Assembly: GCF_032854445.1 (NCBI RefSeq)
Contig: NC_088298.1
Span: 545,474-607,473, forward strand
DNA length: 62,000 nt
DNA from: Liolophura sinensis
Taxonomy: Eukaryota; Mollusca; Polyplacophora; Chitonida; Chitonidae
Direction of reading: 5' to 3'
Of this stretch, positions 21,260 to 32,228 are shown in pieces. A model generated the notes under the pieces. It worked only from the letters and a program-made list of their open reading frames with translations, was not told where the DNA came from and did no database searches. The position numbers and the translations under genes were made by a program. The stretch's first letter is position 1. Each line of letters begins with the position of its first letter.

Positions 21260-22448
21260 TTTATGTTTGGGCCTCGGACGACCCTTCCTTGGAGATCGGC
21301 TGTTAGATCTCTCTGGTGCGGGTGATGTATCCATTACCCTTATACTGATGTTGAAGGACCAACGTTCTCCAACGATCCAAACCTATTAAAAGTTTGGACA
21401 GGGTCCCTACTGGCCTTAGAGGGACGCTCTGTGGGGCCACTAGGTTTATTATTTTCATTACGAGATTTATTTTCACACTTAGTTCTGGCAGGTTTGTTTT
21501 TGCTTTGATCAGGTTTAGGGTTACCAGTTTGTTTTGTAATATTTACTGGGTTTTTTAGTTACTGTAGTGGTCTGGGTTGAACAAGAAGTACGGGTAGGTT
21601 GAGCAGCAGGTTATTAAGAAGTTGGGTTGTCGTTTCTAATGGGCCAAGTCAAGGAGGTTTTTCTTTTACGAAAAGTGGCCAGTCTCTAGAGGAGGCCATA
21701 TGATCTCCACCGCAATTACAACACTTAAATGTGTTGCTGCTGTCGAAACCATCATGACCCTTGCTACCGCAACGGAAACAAATCAGTTTATTTTTACACT
21801 GGCCCTTGCCATGGCCAAACTTTTGACAGTTGAAATAACGTGTCGGATTAGCTATATATAAGTCCACACTAACCCTATACGGTCCAATGTAAATATACGA
21901 CGGAATAGATTTACTGTTGAAGGTGAGAAGATATGTATTTAGTTTAATGATGTTACCAGATTTCTTCACACTGAAGCGTTTCACTCTGGTAACACACTGC
22001 GATTTCAGTTCTGTGCAGATGTCCTCTTCTGATAAATCAATGATATCCTGATCTCTGTAACGTGTAATTCCCTGACAGCTGTTTAGGGAATGATGAGGGG
22101 ATGTATACACAGGAATATCGGTTATTTTGTTCAAAGCTAATAAACTGATGGATTGTTGTGTCCGGAAACATGCAATGAGAATGTCTGCAGATCGTAATTT
22201 TTGACGTTTTTTAATCTACCCGCTGATCGCTGCAAGGCCCTTTTAAGTACAAATGGATTAATTTTTGAGACCGGCTTCTGTTCATTCTTTGTTGAGAGAA
22301 CGATAAAAGCCTGCCAACTGTCCTGTCCGTTATCAACTGAGTCAGCCAAAACCTCTAATTTTGTCTTCTTATCAGCAATTAAAATCGACTGAGAGGAAGG
22401 CCTGGTAGTTATACTGGAGACATTAATTGAAAGGTTTGAAGAAGACAT
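21260..22448 (-). pseudogene. Copy B: ORF1 remnant
   Basis: Two main frames, 22448-22137 (starting MSSSNLSINVSS) and 22134-21649, with knuckles FNCQKFGHGKGQC, CFRCGSKGHDGFDS and CCNCGGDHMASSRDW. One zinc ligand Cys is lost in each: Cys to Tyr/Phe at the start of the first knuckle, Ser at the end of the second and Trp at the end of the third. This supports inactivity. The C-terminal part is frame-disrupted. Confidence 0.85.
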
Positions 22449-22449
22449 G

Positions 22450-23085
22450 GCATATATATATAAAGTTCACCCCATATGTTTCCCACTCACCACGGAGTGC
22501 CAACAAGGGCGATGCCTGAAACGTGAGAATACCCGGCAGGAAAGACACCAAGGATTCCATATGAGGTATACTCGAACAGATTGATTTATACCAAAGGTTA
22601 AATTCAATCTACTCGATTGACCCATGAGCCACCGCCTCAAAACGTAGTCCCGTAAACGAACTTTCAGAAATAACATTTTCTTTAAGGAGTTATGGAGAAA
22701 TTCTGGGACAACGCAGAGGCAACACATGACCAAGCCGATTGATAGGACCAGGCCTATCCCACGTCCCGTCTCATTCCAAATAAGGGCCAAAGTGACCGGG
22801 CCCATCCGACCTCCCGTCTCACTCCAAGCAAGGGCCAAAGTGACGTGTTGGGCGTGAGGATCTCGCAAGACCAACGCGCCCTCAGCCACCAGGATGCCGT
22901 CCTCGGAGATTACGGGTCGCAACCCACGGCAAACAGGTCGCTCCCCGGTTGCCTCTCACACAACCGAGATGTGAGCCTATTATATTCACCGGGCTCACAC
23001 AGGAGAGCTCTAGGCTAGTCGTCTTTTACGACAAGATTGCCTAGAGGGCTGAGGTCCTATTCTCATCACCCCGGAAAACCCACGG
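22450..23085 (-). other. Copy B 5' UTR
   Basis: Matches the 5' UTRs of copies A and C. A local duplication of the GGCCCATCCGACCTCCCGTC segment (about 22740-22840) is specific to copy B. The element ends near 23085, followed by a G-rich stretch. Confidence 0.8.
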
Positions 23086-23235
23086 GTGGGGGGTTGGGGT
23101 TGGGTGGGGTGGTTGTGGTCTTTAAAAGAAAAGAATTTGTGTAAGGCGGCTAGTAAGCGACTCTAAAGAGGGTTTCCCCTTAACCAGTCTTGTCGGAGAG
23201 TCCAGGGTAAGTGCCATTTGACACGATTTGACGTT

Positions 23236-23453
23236 GAAGTTTATTTATTTAGTATTTATTGATTTATTGAATTGGTGTTTTACCCCGTACTCAAGAATAT
23301 TTCACTTACACGGCGACGGCCAGCATTATGGTGGGAGGAAACCGGGCAGAGCCCCATTGGAAACCCACGACCATCCGCAGGATGCTGACAGACCTACTCA
23401 CGTACGGCCGGAGAGAAAGCCAGCACGAGCTGGAGTTGAACTCACAGCGACAC
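23236..23453 (-). mobile_element. SINE in intron of copy 2
   Basis: ATTGGTGTTTTACCCCGTAC, CGGCCAGCATTATGGTGGGA, GAGCTGGAGTTGAACTCACA. Counterpart of 11760-11937. Confidence 0.85.
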
Positions 23454-23512
23454 CTTGAGGTTTTCATATGATAGTATTACCACAGGTGATATTTATTAGG
23501 GTTATTAAGTGC

Positions 23513-23640
23513 ATTTTTTTCAATTGGTGTTTTATGCCGTACTGAAAAATATTTGGTGGTAGGGCATTGTGGTGGGAGGAAACCGGACAGAACCCCGGGG
23601 AAACCCAGGAGCATTTGTGGCTTGCTGACAGAACTTCCCA
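23513..23640 (-). mobile_element. SINE fragment in intron of copy 2
   Basis: ATTGGTGTTTTATGCCGTAC, GGTGGGAGGAAACCGGACAG. Counterpart of 11578-11690. Confidence 0.8.
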
Positions 23641-23689
23641 GGTTATATATTAACAATACTAATATAATAATATACCATAACGTAATTCG

Positions 23690-24778
23690 CCTCTACAGAT
23701 TTTGAGGAAAAAAAGATACAGACACAGAAAGTGAGGAAGACTCTTCTGGACTCGACAAACCGTCCTTAATAGTGTTGGAGACCAAACAGTCCAGGGTAAG
23801 TGCTTGCATATATCTTGTCCATTTTCACGTTTATTATCAATATGATGAATGCTGTAAATACTAATAATAATATTATTATTATTATAATTATGGTTGTTAT
23901 TAATACAAATTGGTGTTGCTGAAGGCTACATTGTTAGTGAGGTTCTGTTGTTTGCTTGTCTTATGAAGATTGCTTCCGATCCGACATCTGAAATATCGTC
24001 ATGTTCTGATTCTTCCAAGTTTGACTGGCGTGCTGCCCGGAGTACCCGGAAGCGGCGGCACTACTATCTTCCCTTAATTAGAAAACCCAGAAGACAATTG
24101 TCCCGAGCTGCAAGAGCGCGGACGTCTTGCCCGGAGTGCGGGAACCCCTTTACGAGACTGAACAGACATCTAAGAGATATACACGTATTCTGACATCCAA
24201 GATTGCATTTGTGAAGTCACGGCAGTAGGCAACCAGGGAGAGAGGGCAACCGTGCCCAATGTGCCATAAAATATTCGTGAGTGTAGACACACATCCCGTC
24301 AAGAAGCATAGGCTCAAGCGGACAGAGAAGAAGTTCGCCAAAATGATGGCGGTGTTTTATGCCGAAAAGGACAGTCGAGCGCAAGAAACCAAGGCCCTTG
24401 CGACATCGTATAAGAAGGATTCCGCACAGTCTTCAGAATCGGAAAGCACCGTGGAGGCGTGGTCACTGATCCCTTCAAAAAGATTCTGAAGTAGAAATGG
24501 GTCCACCAGACAGTGATGCGTCATCAGGAAGAAAAATTGATTCTGAAGCAGAAATGGGTCCACCAGGCAGTGCTGCGCCATCAGGAACAGATTTTCCGGC
24601 AAAAGACATTGTGCCTCCACCTGTGGTACCCCCGGATGCTGAGAACCTACTGGAGACTTTCTGCGACTGGTTGTAGTCCTTTGATGGGGGGTTAAGGAAG
24701 AAAACAGTTGCAGAACAACACAGTTGTCATGTTCGGAAGATATGGGGACAGATGAATATAAAGTGGACCAATGCATGG
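23690..24778 (+). pseudogene. YR-recombinase-like gene, copy 2: N-terminal part
   Basis: Plus-strand remnant containing, in order, an acidic exon (about 23711-23798, reading KDTDTESEEDSSGLDKPSL after a shift in the A-run at 23708, donor GTAAGT); a Lys/Arg-rich exon with a C2H2-type finger, SCPECGNPFTRLNRHLRDIH (about 24128-24185), ending in a stop at 24193; a second finger, CPMCHKIFVSVDTHPVKKH (24253-24309); a duplicated SEVEMGPPDSDASSG-type spacer; and ENLLETFCDWL-stop-SFDGGLRKKTVAEQH. The last resembles the core-binding domain that precedes the recombinase domain in this family. An in-frame TAG follows FCDWL. The catalytic part is absent, as copy C starts at 24779. Confidence 0.68.
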
Positions 24779-24997
24779 AATGAATGAATGAATGATTATG
24801 GCTTGACGCCACATCGGCAATATTTCAGCCATATCGTTGCGAGAACAAGGTGAAAACATGAGACGGTTAAGGTTTTCGAAATGATGGTGAAAACATCAAA
24901 AATAAAACAAAAAGTACAGGCATGTTTATATGTATATACAGGCATGAAAGCTATATGTATATAACTTTTTATCTATAAATATTAAAGACAATTGACA

Positions 24998-26107
24998 TTA
25001 TATTTTATGATAAGTGCGAATGGCCTTCAAATATTTTACCACAACATCGTCAGCGATGCTGTCAAATAATTCATATATAGAGTTGACCGTGTAGAACCTT
25101 TGCCGAACAAGAGCAAAGTCTACACAGTCAACCAGGGTATGTTTGATGCAGTATTCTGCGTCACTTTCAACACACTCGGGAGTAATGCGCCCATCTAACA
25201 TGAAATTGTGTGTTAGATGAGAATGCCCAACACAACACCTTGTTAAAGCTACTTGGTCTCTACGAGACATTTGGTAAGTATAGGTATTATAGCCACTGAC
25301 GGGATGAATAGCATGCAGTTTATTATGGATCTGCAAGTCCCATTCACCCTGCCAAGGGCGACGAACATATTTAAGAATATTAGACGTTATGACAGTATAC
25401 GGGATTTTAACCCGAGATACAGGTTTATACAGGGCAGATTTCGCCTCCCAGTCCACAACTGTGTTTCCATGGATATCAGTGTGACTTGGTATCCAACAGA
25501 ATATAATATCTTTACCTCTTTTAATTATTATTTTTTATGTTTGGCTATGATCTCAAGTATCAGTGGATTTTTAAATTTATTCTGAATTGCCAAAAGGCAA
25601 GACAGCGAGTCGCTGCATATCACGGCCCTCTGGGCATGCCCAGAGGAAACATATGATAAGGCCAGGAGTATAGCTCTGGCCTCTGCAGAAAATATAGAAG
25701 ATGAAGGTGGCAAACGAAGAGAAGTGACCCGCTGATCTAAGACAGTCACAGCCGCAACCCTGTTCCCATCCTTTGACCCCTCAGTATATATAAAATTATA
25801 ATCCATATAATCAGAGGGTGTGGAAGAAGCCAACATTTTTATGTACGACTTCCTAGCGGAACCGTAAATGATGGATCCATAGTCCAATTTAGATCTCACC
25901 AGAGAACGATATAAATTAAGTAAAACTGATCCATCAGCACCCCAATCGTTGCTAGACACGGTCTTAATTATATCGATAGCCTTTGTACATTTAGCTTTAA
26001 GCATTTTTATATGAGGTATAAAAGATAGTTTACTATCAAATATTATACCTAAAAATTTGGTTTCTCCAACACTTTTAATCTGTTCACCACAAAAATTAAG
26101 CTCAGGG
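24998..26107 (-). pseudogene. Copy C: RNase H and distal RT
   Basis: C-terminal 25456-24998 (VALTRCCVGHSHLTHNFMLD). RNase H part 25528-25820 with FIYTEGSKDGNRV, SAEARAILLALSYVSSG and CSDSLSCLLAIQN. RT 25850-26107 with FLGIIFDSKLSFIPH. The Gly-Ser motif reads TEGS, so the first RNase H Asp is Glu here. SYIKML is fused to the RNase H start by the deletion near 25820. Confidence 0.85.
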
Positions 26108-26118
26108 TCAAGATGAAG

Positions 26119-26265
26119 TGGTCTGCCAGCAACCTGCGGATGGTCGTGGGTTTCCCCCGGGCTCTGCCCGGTTTCCACCCACCATAATGCTGGCCGCCGT
26201 CGTATAAGTGAAATATTCTTGAGTACGGCGTAAAACACCAATCAAAAAAAAAAAAAAAAAAAAAA
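26119..26265 (+). mobile_element. SINE inserted in copy C, 11-bp TSD
   Basis: 5'-truncated SINE starting TGGTCTGCCAGCAACCTGCG, with the standard tail and a poly-A of about 20. It is flanked by TCAAGATGAAG at 26108-26118 and 26266-26276; the uninterrupted target is visible in copies A and B. It was therefore inserted after copy C. Confidence 0.95.
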
Positions 26266-26960
26266 TCAAGATGAAGTTTCCGTTTATTATAAAAATGCAT
26301 ACCAACGCTTTTAGACGTTGAAAATCTAAAACCGTTTTCATTTGCCCATTTCTCGATTTTATTGAGACAAAGCTGCAACTGACGTTCGATATTATTCATA
26401 TTCATAGCTCGGTAGCATATAAGGAAATCATCCACGTATAAAGAACCCTCTGTGCCACATGTTAATGTTTTTGCTAGGCTATTTATTTTTATGCTAAACA
26501 GAGTTGGTGATAGAATGCTCCCCTGGAGTACACCAATTTCCTGTTCATTAGAGTCAGAAAGAGTGGACCCAACCCGTAACTTAAACTCAAGATCAGACAA
26601 AAATTGATATAAATATAGGTAAACGACCTTAAAGACCCATATCCGCGAGGTATTTTATAATACCATATTTCCATGTGGTGTCGTAGGCCTTTTCAAGGTC
26701 AAAAAATATGGACACCACATGTTCGTTATTGATGAATCCATGGCGAATAAAGATTACGAATCCAACAAGGTGATCCATGGTAGATATACCTTGCCGAAAA
26801 CCACATTGAATATCGGAAAGTAACTTGTTGGTTTCAAGAAACCAAACAAGTAATATCATTAATCCATAGTCTTACAGAAGCAGCTGGTAAGAGCTATGGG
26901 ACGGTAATTATTTGGATCAGTATGATCCTTACCCGGTCTAGGGACCGGGATAATACAGGC
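26266..26960 (-). pseudogene. Copy C: RT palm region
   Basis: LYVDDFLICYRAMNMNNIER (YVDD retained), SILSPTLFSIKINSLAKTL, SIFFDLEKAYDTTWKYGI and CGFRQGISTMDHLV, spread over two or three frames. Confidence 0.88.
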
Positions 26961-26969
26961 CTCCCTCCA

Positions 26970-28436
26970 TTATGGTGGAAAATTACCAGTTATCCAAATA
27001 TTATTAAGCAAGTCCAAGGCAGTCTCCAGTGGTTCAGGTGGTAAATGATTCAGAAACTTATAATATACGTTATCAGGACCACAGGCAGTATCGTGGGCCT
27101 TTCTTAATGCAGTCTTAAGTTCCTCGATATTAAAAGGATGATTATAATCTTCTAAATTCTTAGAAGAAAAGGGCAATTTAATTTTCTCCTGGTTTTTAAT
27201 ACGTTGGAATTCTTTAGTATAATTCTCAGAAGAAGATTTCTTTGAGATTGTTTCAGCTAGTTTATTAGCTATATCGGGTGGAGAAGTTATTATATTATCT
27301 CCATCTTTTAAATGCTGAACTTTTGCTCTATTATTTTTGCTCTTAAGTTTCTGAACCATGTTCCAGACCTTACGCATGGGTGTTTTTGACGTAATGCCTG
27401 AAACAGAGTTCCGCCAACAAGATCGTCTCTTGGACTTGAGTAATCGACGAGCCTTAGCTCGAAAAATACGAACCTGGTTTAAGTTATTATCAGTAGGACA
27501 ATGGTTAAATCTACGTTCAGCCTTTTTACGGTCCTTTATGGCTTTACGACAGTCAATGTCGTACCAGGGTTTACTTTTGGATTTTGGATTTGTCGAGGTC
27601 TTAGGTATAGTTCTATCGGCAGCTCGTAATACAAGCTCGTTAAATTTTAACATAGGATCATCTGCTGCTTTGAGAGTCTCTGGAATGATATCAGCCTCGC
27701 AGAACATCTCAAATGCGATCCAATCTGCTTTATCGAATTTCCACCTAGCTACACGTTCTAAAGAATTAGAAGTGATATGTTCTAGGATTATAGGAAAATG
27801 GTCACTACCACAAAGATCGTCATGCACCTTCCAAGAAAAATCTGGGAGAAGTGATGGATCTGAGATAGTGAGACTGATAGCAGAATAAGCGCCATTACCT
27901 GGATGTAAATAGGTGTTAGAACCATCATTGAAATAACACAGTTCTTCCTTCGATAAAAAATCTTCCATTAACTTGCCCTTATTATTTATGTTATTACTGC
28001 CCCATAGGGGTTTATGGGAATTAAAATCTCCCATAAGTATAAAGGGTTTGGGTAATTGTTCTTTTAGATTACGTAACTGCAAAGCTGACAAAGAAATGTT
28101 CGGGGAAATATACACCGAACATAATGTGACTGTTTTGGACAACGAAACACGAACAGCCACAGCCTGCAGTTCTGTATCCAGAGCAACAGGGCTGTGAATA
28201 ACATTGTTATTCACGAAGATGGAAGAGCCGCCTGCAGCTCGATCTTCTTCATTTGAATAAGTGCTGTATAAGGAATAATTTTTCAGAGTTATATTATCTT
28301 TGTCAGATGTCTTCAGGTGAGTTTCCTGAAGACACAGGGCAATAGGATTAACTGATTGAACTAACTGTGTTATTTCAATAAAATTTACCTTAAGGCCTCG
28401 ACAATTCCACTGTATAATTTTGTCTAAAAAAGACAT
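26970..28436 (-). pseudogene. Copy C: ORF2 N-terminal part (endonuclease and RT start)
   Basis: A 488-aa open frame from ATG 28436-28434. It again overlaps the expected ORF1 stop as TAATG. Endonuclease motifs are QWNCRG, LCLQETHL, LMGDFNSHKPLWGS and SDHFPI. It passes the point where copy A is frameshifted (KAHDTACGPDNVYYKFL) and ends at NFPP followed by TAA, where copy A has Ser. This single nonsense change truncates the protein before the RT catalytic core. Confidence 0.92.
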
Positions 28437-28539
28437 TATGGAGGGAGACGTATAGGAGATTTCTCTTTATGTTTGGACCGAGGACGACCCTTCCTTGGAG
28501 ATCGGCTGGAAGATCTCCCTGGTGCGGGTGATGTATCCA

Positions 28540-29796
28540 TCACATCCGCAACCGATGTTGTAGGACCAACATCCTCCAACGATCCAAATCTATTAAAAGT
28601 TTGGACAGGGTCCCTGGTGGCCTTAGAGGGCGCTCTGTGGGACCGCTAGGTTTACTATTATCACTATTATATTTATTTTCAGATTTGGTTTTGGCAGATT
28701 TGTTTTTGAATTGGTTAATTTCAGGTTTATCAGTTTGTTGTTTATTATTGACTGGTATTATTTGCTGTTCTGCAGTGGTCTGTGTTGAGCAGGAAATATG
28801 CGCAGGTTGAGCAGCAGGTTGTAAAGATGTGAAGCTAGGTTTGTCGTTTCCAATGGGCCATGTTAATGAAGTCTGAGTTCCAACAGACGTTGTAGTTCGC
28901 TTGACCACATTGGCAAACGAAGATTGCAGTGAAGTGTTAGAGACGGAGGCCAATTTGCGGGCCTCCTGATAAGAGATATTGTTTTTAGTTTTTAGATTTA
29001 TTATTTGCTTTTCTTTAATAAAAAACGGACAGTCCTTGGAGGAGGCCATGTGATCTTCACTGCAATTACAACACCTAACTGTGCTGCTGCAGTCGAAACC
29101 ATCATGACCCTCACTGCCGCATCTAAAACAAACCATTTTATTTTTACATTGGCCCTTGCCGTGACCAAATTTTTGGCAAGTAAAGCAGCGTGTAGGGTTG
29201 GGAATGTATAAATCTACACTAACCCTATACGGGCCAATGTAGATATACGACGGAAGCGAGGTTGTGTTAAAGGTCAAAAGATATGTATTAAGTTTAATGA
29301 TGTTGCCAGATTTCTTCATAGTGAAGCGTTTAACTCTGGCAACACCCTGTGATTTCAGTTCTGCGCATATTTCCTCCTCAGACAAGTCAATAATATCACC
29401 ATCCCGGTCACGAATTATTCCCTGACAGCTGTTCAGGGAATTGTGCGGGGATGCGAAAACAGATATATCAGCAATTTTATTTAATGATAATAAATTTTTT
29501 GATTGTTGCTTCCGGAAACATTCAATGAGAATGTCTCCGGATCTTAACTTTTTAACTGTTTTTAATGTTCCAGCTGTGCCCTGGAGAGCCCTTTTCAATA
29601 CAAAAGGGTGAATTTTTGAAGCCGGCTTCTGTTCACTCTTAGTCGAGAGAACAATAAAAGCCGGCCAGCTGTCCTGTCCATTATCAAGAGAGTCTGAAAA
29701 AAGTTCTAACTTCCTCTTTTTGTCAGCACTTGATGAAGTCGGCTGAGAGGAAGATCTGTTAGGCATAGTTAAAGTTGAGATTTGAAATGAGGCCAT
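28540..29796 (-). pseudogene. Copy C: ORF1
   Basis: A 418-aa frame from ATG 29796. Knuckles are CFTCQKFGHGKGQC, CFRCGSEGHDGFDC and CCNCSEDHMASSKDC, all ligands intact. The last ~20 residues are out of frame because of a one-base deletion near 28628, where copy B has GAGGGACGCTC and copy C GAGGGCGCTC. Otherwise close to copy A ORF1. Confidence 0.9.
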
Positions 29797-29799
29797 TGT

Positions 29800-30400
29800 T
29801 TAATTTTTTTAAATTTCGCCTTACGTGTCCCCCACCCGCCACGGAGTGCCAACAAGGGCGAATCTACCTCTGCGGATGACCGGCAGAGAATAGAAACAGG
29901 GAATCCACGCAAGGTATACTCGAACAGATTGAGTTATACCAAAAGGTTAAATTCAATCTACTCGATTGACCCATTAGCCACCGCCTTCTGCATTGACCCC
30001 AAAGGAAGTGCATCTGAAGAAGAGCAAACTTAACATCTCAGTAAGACAAAGAATAACAAACGGGATCAAGTGTAGGGCTTGACGTGACCAGCCGATTGAT
30101 CGGACCGGGCCCATCCGACCTCCCGTCTCTCTCCAAGTAAGGGCCAAAGTGGCGTGTTGGGCGTGAGGATCTCGCAAGACCAACCCGCCCTCAGCCACCA
30201 GGATCCCGTCCTCGTAGATTACGGGTTGCAACCCACGGCAAACAGGTCGCTCCCCGGTTGCCTCTCACACAACCGGGAAGATGTGAGCCTATTATATTCA
30301 CCGGGCTCACACAGGAGAGCTCTAGGTTAGTCGACTTTTACGACAAGCTTACCTAGAGGGCTGAGGTCCTATTCTTATCACCCCGGAAACCCCACGGGGG
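29800..30400 (-). other. Copy C 5' UTR
   Basis: Nearly identical to the copy A 5' UTR, ending at the CCCCGTGGGG 5' terminus. Confidence 0.85.
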
Positions 30401-30990
30401 CAGTCAGATAGAAGGCGAATCCGAATTCTCCTTCCTTGATGCAGACGGACGAGAGTTCGTTGGTATAGATTTCCAACATTATCCTCGATTTCCGTTAGCC
30501 CGCCGACATTCCCGATATAAATCCTGTAGGCGGTTTCTCGGCCATCGTGGGGCATTCCGTTTATTCGACTACGTCGGTGCTGCTCCCGCCTCTCCTCATC
30601 TCTGTGAAGGTAATATTCCTTCCCGAGTGCTTTCAGGCGCCCCATACCGTAATACAGACCGTTTTCAGTCGGAAACGCCAATTCAGTAAAACTTCCCATA
30701 GATTGGACACCACAATTCAGTAAAAGGTCCCATAGATTGGACACCACGAAGGTCTTCTGGTGATGGGCTTTGGAGAAAAGCGTCCAAAAGCCGTTCATGG
30801 AAATGTCGCAGGAGGGGACGCACATTCTGAATACCATCTTGTTTTGTAAACGTCTGAGGAAAGTCTGAAGACAAGAGCGGAAAACCGCTGCCTTTTATCT
30901 TTCTTGACGACTGTTGCATTTTTTTTTTGATAGTTAAGCTTCCAACAGATCTATCCACGTGTTTAGGAAGAGAGAGTTTTTTCACGAGCC
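30401..30990 (-). pseudogene. Unrecognised coding remnant
   Basis: Minus-strand frames that look protein-coding: 30985-30683 (DGIQNVRPLLRHFHERLLDA) and about 30740-30405 (FPTENGLYYGMGRLKALGKE, GRETAYRIYIGNVGGLTEIE). A 34-bp tandem duplication at 30681-30748 shifts the frame between them. The frame is cut at 30400 by the 5' end of copy C. I do not recognise the family. GC content is higher than in the surroundings. A foreign, possibly viral, origin is conceivable but unsupported by any known motif. Confidence 0.45.
30681..30748. repeat. 34-bp tandem duplication
   Basis: 30681-30714 and 30715-30748 are direct repeats (ATTCAGTAAAA..TCCCATA then GATTGGACACCAC) with two or three mismatches. 34 is not a multiple of three, so the reading frame is broken. 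Confidence 0.93.
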
Positions 30991-31169
30991 CTGAAACACG
31001 CGGTCATCATTTTTTCTGTCAGTCCACAGCGTCTTTGCAAACATTTTCTCAACGTGTATGTCAAGAGATGGATCTCCACCGTACAGTAAACCCAGTAGAT
31101 AAGCGCGGGCCACCATCATGGGATCACCGCTTACCCTCTTTTCTGCGATTCGTGCTCTAACGTGTTGTA

Positions 31170-31436
31170 TTTTATTTGATTTATTTGATTCGTGTTTTAC
31201 GCCGTACTCAACAATATTTCATTTATACGACGGCGGCCAGCATTATAGTGGGTGGAAACCGGGTAGAGCCCGGGAGGAATCCCATGACCATCCGCAGGTT
31301 GCTGGCAGGGTTAGCACGTACGGCCGGAGAGGAAGCCAGCACGAGCTGGACTTGAACTCAGAGCGACCGCATTGGTGAGAGGCTCCTGGGTCATTACACT
31401 GCGCTAGCGCGTTAACCGACTGAGCCACGGAGGCCC
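31170..31436 (-). mobile_element. SINE, near full length
   Basis: Tail GTGTTTTACGCCGTACTCAA at the left, tRNA-like head at the right (GTTAACCGACTGAGCCACGG then AGGCC). It separates two remnants of unrecognised coding sequence. Confidence 0.9.
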
Positions 31437-31442
31437 CCCTTT

Positions 31443-31643
31443 TTAATCCACCACGGCCTCGAAGCATTCTTCCAAAGCCGGGTAAAACGTTTCATCTGGC
31501 GGAACCCCGTTATTCGGACAGACCAAATAAGTAGTGTCGTAAACTAGGCGCGCCGGTAGAACATAGCCATACTGAAAGGGTTTGCCCCTGTATTTCAAAC
31601 CCAATCGATACAAGGACGGCAACGGGGTGAAGTCGGTGGAGCC
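31443..31643 (-). pseudogene. Unrecognised C-terminal coding remnant
   Basis: A 66-codon open frame with stop at 31445-31443 and no start; an in-frame TGA lies at 31646-31644. It reads LPSLYRLGLKYRGKPFQYGY and then CPNNGVPPDETFYPALEECF. The composition is protein-like and hydrophobic residues are well spaced, but I recognise no family. It may belong with the 30401-30990 remnant, as the two are separated only by a SINE and about 170 bp. Confidence 0.45.
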
Positions 31644-32159
31644 TCAGAGGGAAACACTTCTCTGAAAGTATTTTGAGACGTGAGGCGCTGCTCTTGCCGA
31701 AACATGAGAAAAGTAATATTTTACGGCCGACAATAACTGTCTAGCATCTAGCTTTTTCCAAAAGGTCCAGTGTCCGACCGGGCGACGGTTTCCCGCGTCA
31801 AGAACCGCATATTAGTAACAACTTTACTGGCTTGCCGAAGGAAAGGAAAGTAAAGAGAAGAGGTTCGGCCTTTGGTCCGTTGGGTCAAGCCAAGAAAACA
31901 AGACCGTTATCAAAATAATCTCCGGGAGAAGCAGGATCGCCGCCGTACGCCAGAGCCAAAAGATAAGCTTAATGGAAAAAAACAAGGGGAAAAATACTTC
32001 CTGCTGAGGAAGACTAATCGGCCTTTTATATACCAAAGTAAACCTGATTTCACAGACGCTGGAACAAAGGACATGTAAAACTTGAGACATCTGAACTGTG
32101 CTTCGATAACATACCCGAGCATATTAAAGCTCAAAATGAGGTGCAAAACATAAGAAACG

Positions 32160-32175
32160 TCGATATAAAAGGGGA
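32160..32175 (+). promoter_or_regulatory. Possible TATA box
   Basis: GATATAAAAGGGGACC is a strong TATA-type match on the plus strand. About 120 bp to the left, a second match on the minus strand (TATATAAAAGGCC, about 32039-32027) faces the other way, so the pair is divergent. No transcript can be proven. Confidence 0.3.
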
Positions 32176-32228
32176 CCCTCTATCCACCGCTTGTCTGCCG
32201 TAAACGACGGGTTCTACGGCCTCCAACG

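Larger units (their letters stand above)
15420..23085 (-). mobile_element. Non-LTR retrotransposon copy B (decayed, interrupted)
   Basis: Same family as copies A and C but with many frameshifts and stops, so an older insertion. 15420-16950 is the RNase H and distal RT part, 16950-19060 is an inserted Penelope-like element, and 19060-23085 covers proximal RT, endonuclease, ORF1 and 5' UTR. The (AATG)n 3' tail is missing. No TSD could be identified, partly because the 3' end is lost and the 5' flank begins in a G-rich stretch. Confidence 0.9.
23165..23712 (+). repeat. Inverted paralogous segment of 11506-12030
   Basis: Exon end CTTAACCAGTCTTGTCGGAG with donor GTAAGTGCC, the following intron with the same two SINE fragments at the same positions, the word CAATACTAATATAATAATAT before the acceptor, and the start of the next exon. 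All correspond in order to 12030-11500 on the minus strand. One duplication in inverted orientation therefore carried exon, intron and SINEs together. Confidence 0.85.
24779..30400 (-). mobile_element. Non-LTR retrotransposon copy C
   Basis: Same family as copy A. It has a 5' end at 30400 (CCCCGTGGGG), a 5' UTR, ORF1, ORF2 and a 3' end with (AATG)n at 24779. Damage: one-base deletion in the ORF1 C-terminus near 28628, in-frame TAA in ORF2 at about 26970, frameshifts in RT, a deletion of roughly 400 bp near 25820 between distal RT and RNase H, and a nested SINE at 26119-26265. No matching TSD is seen. The left flank is a YR-gene remnant and the right flank an unrelated unknown coding remnant. 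Confidence 0.92.
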
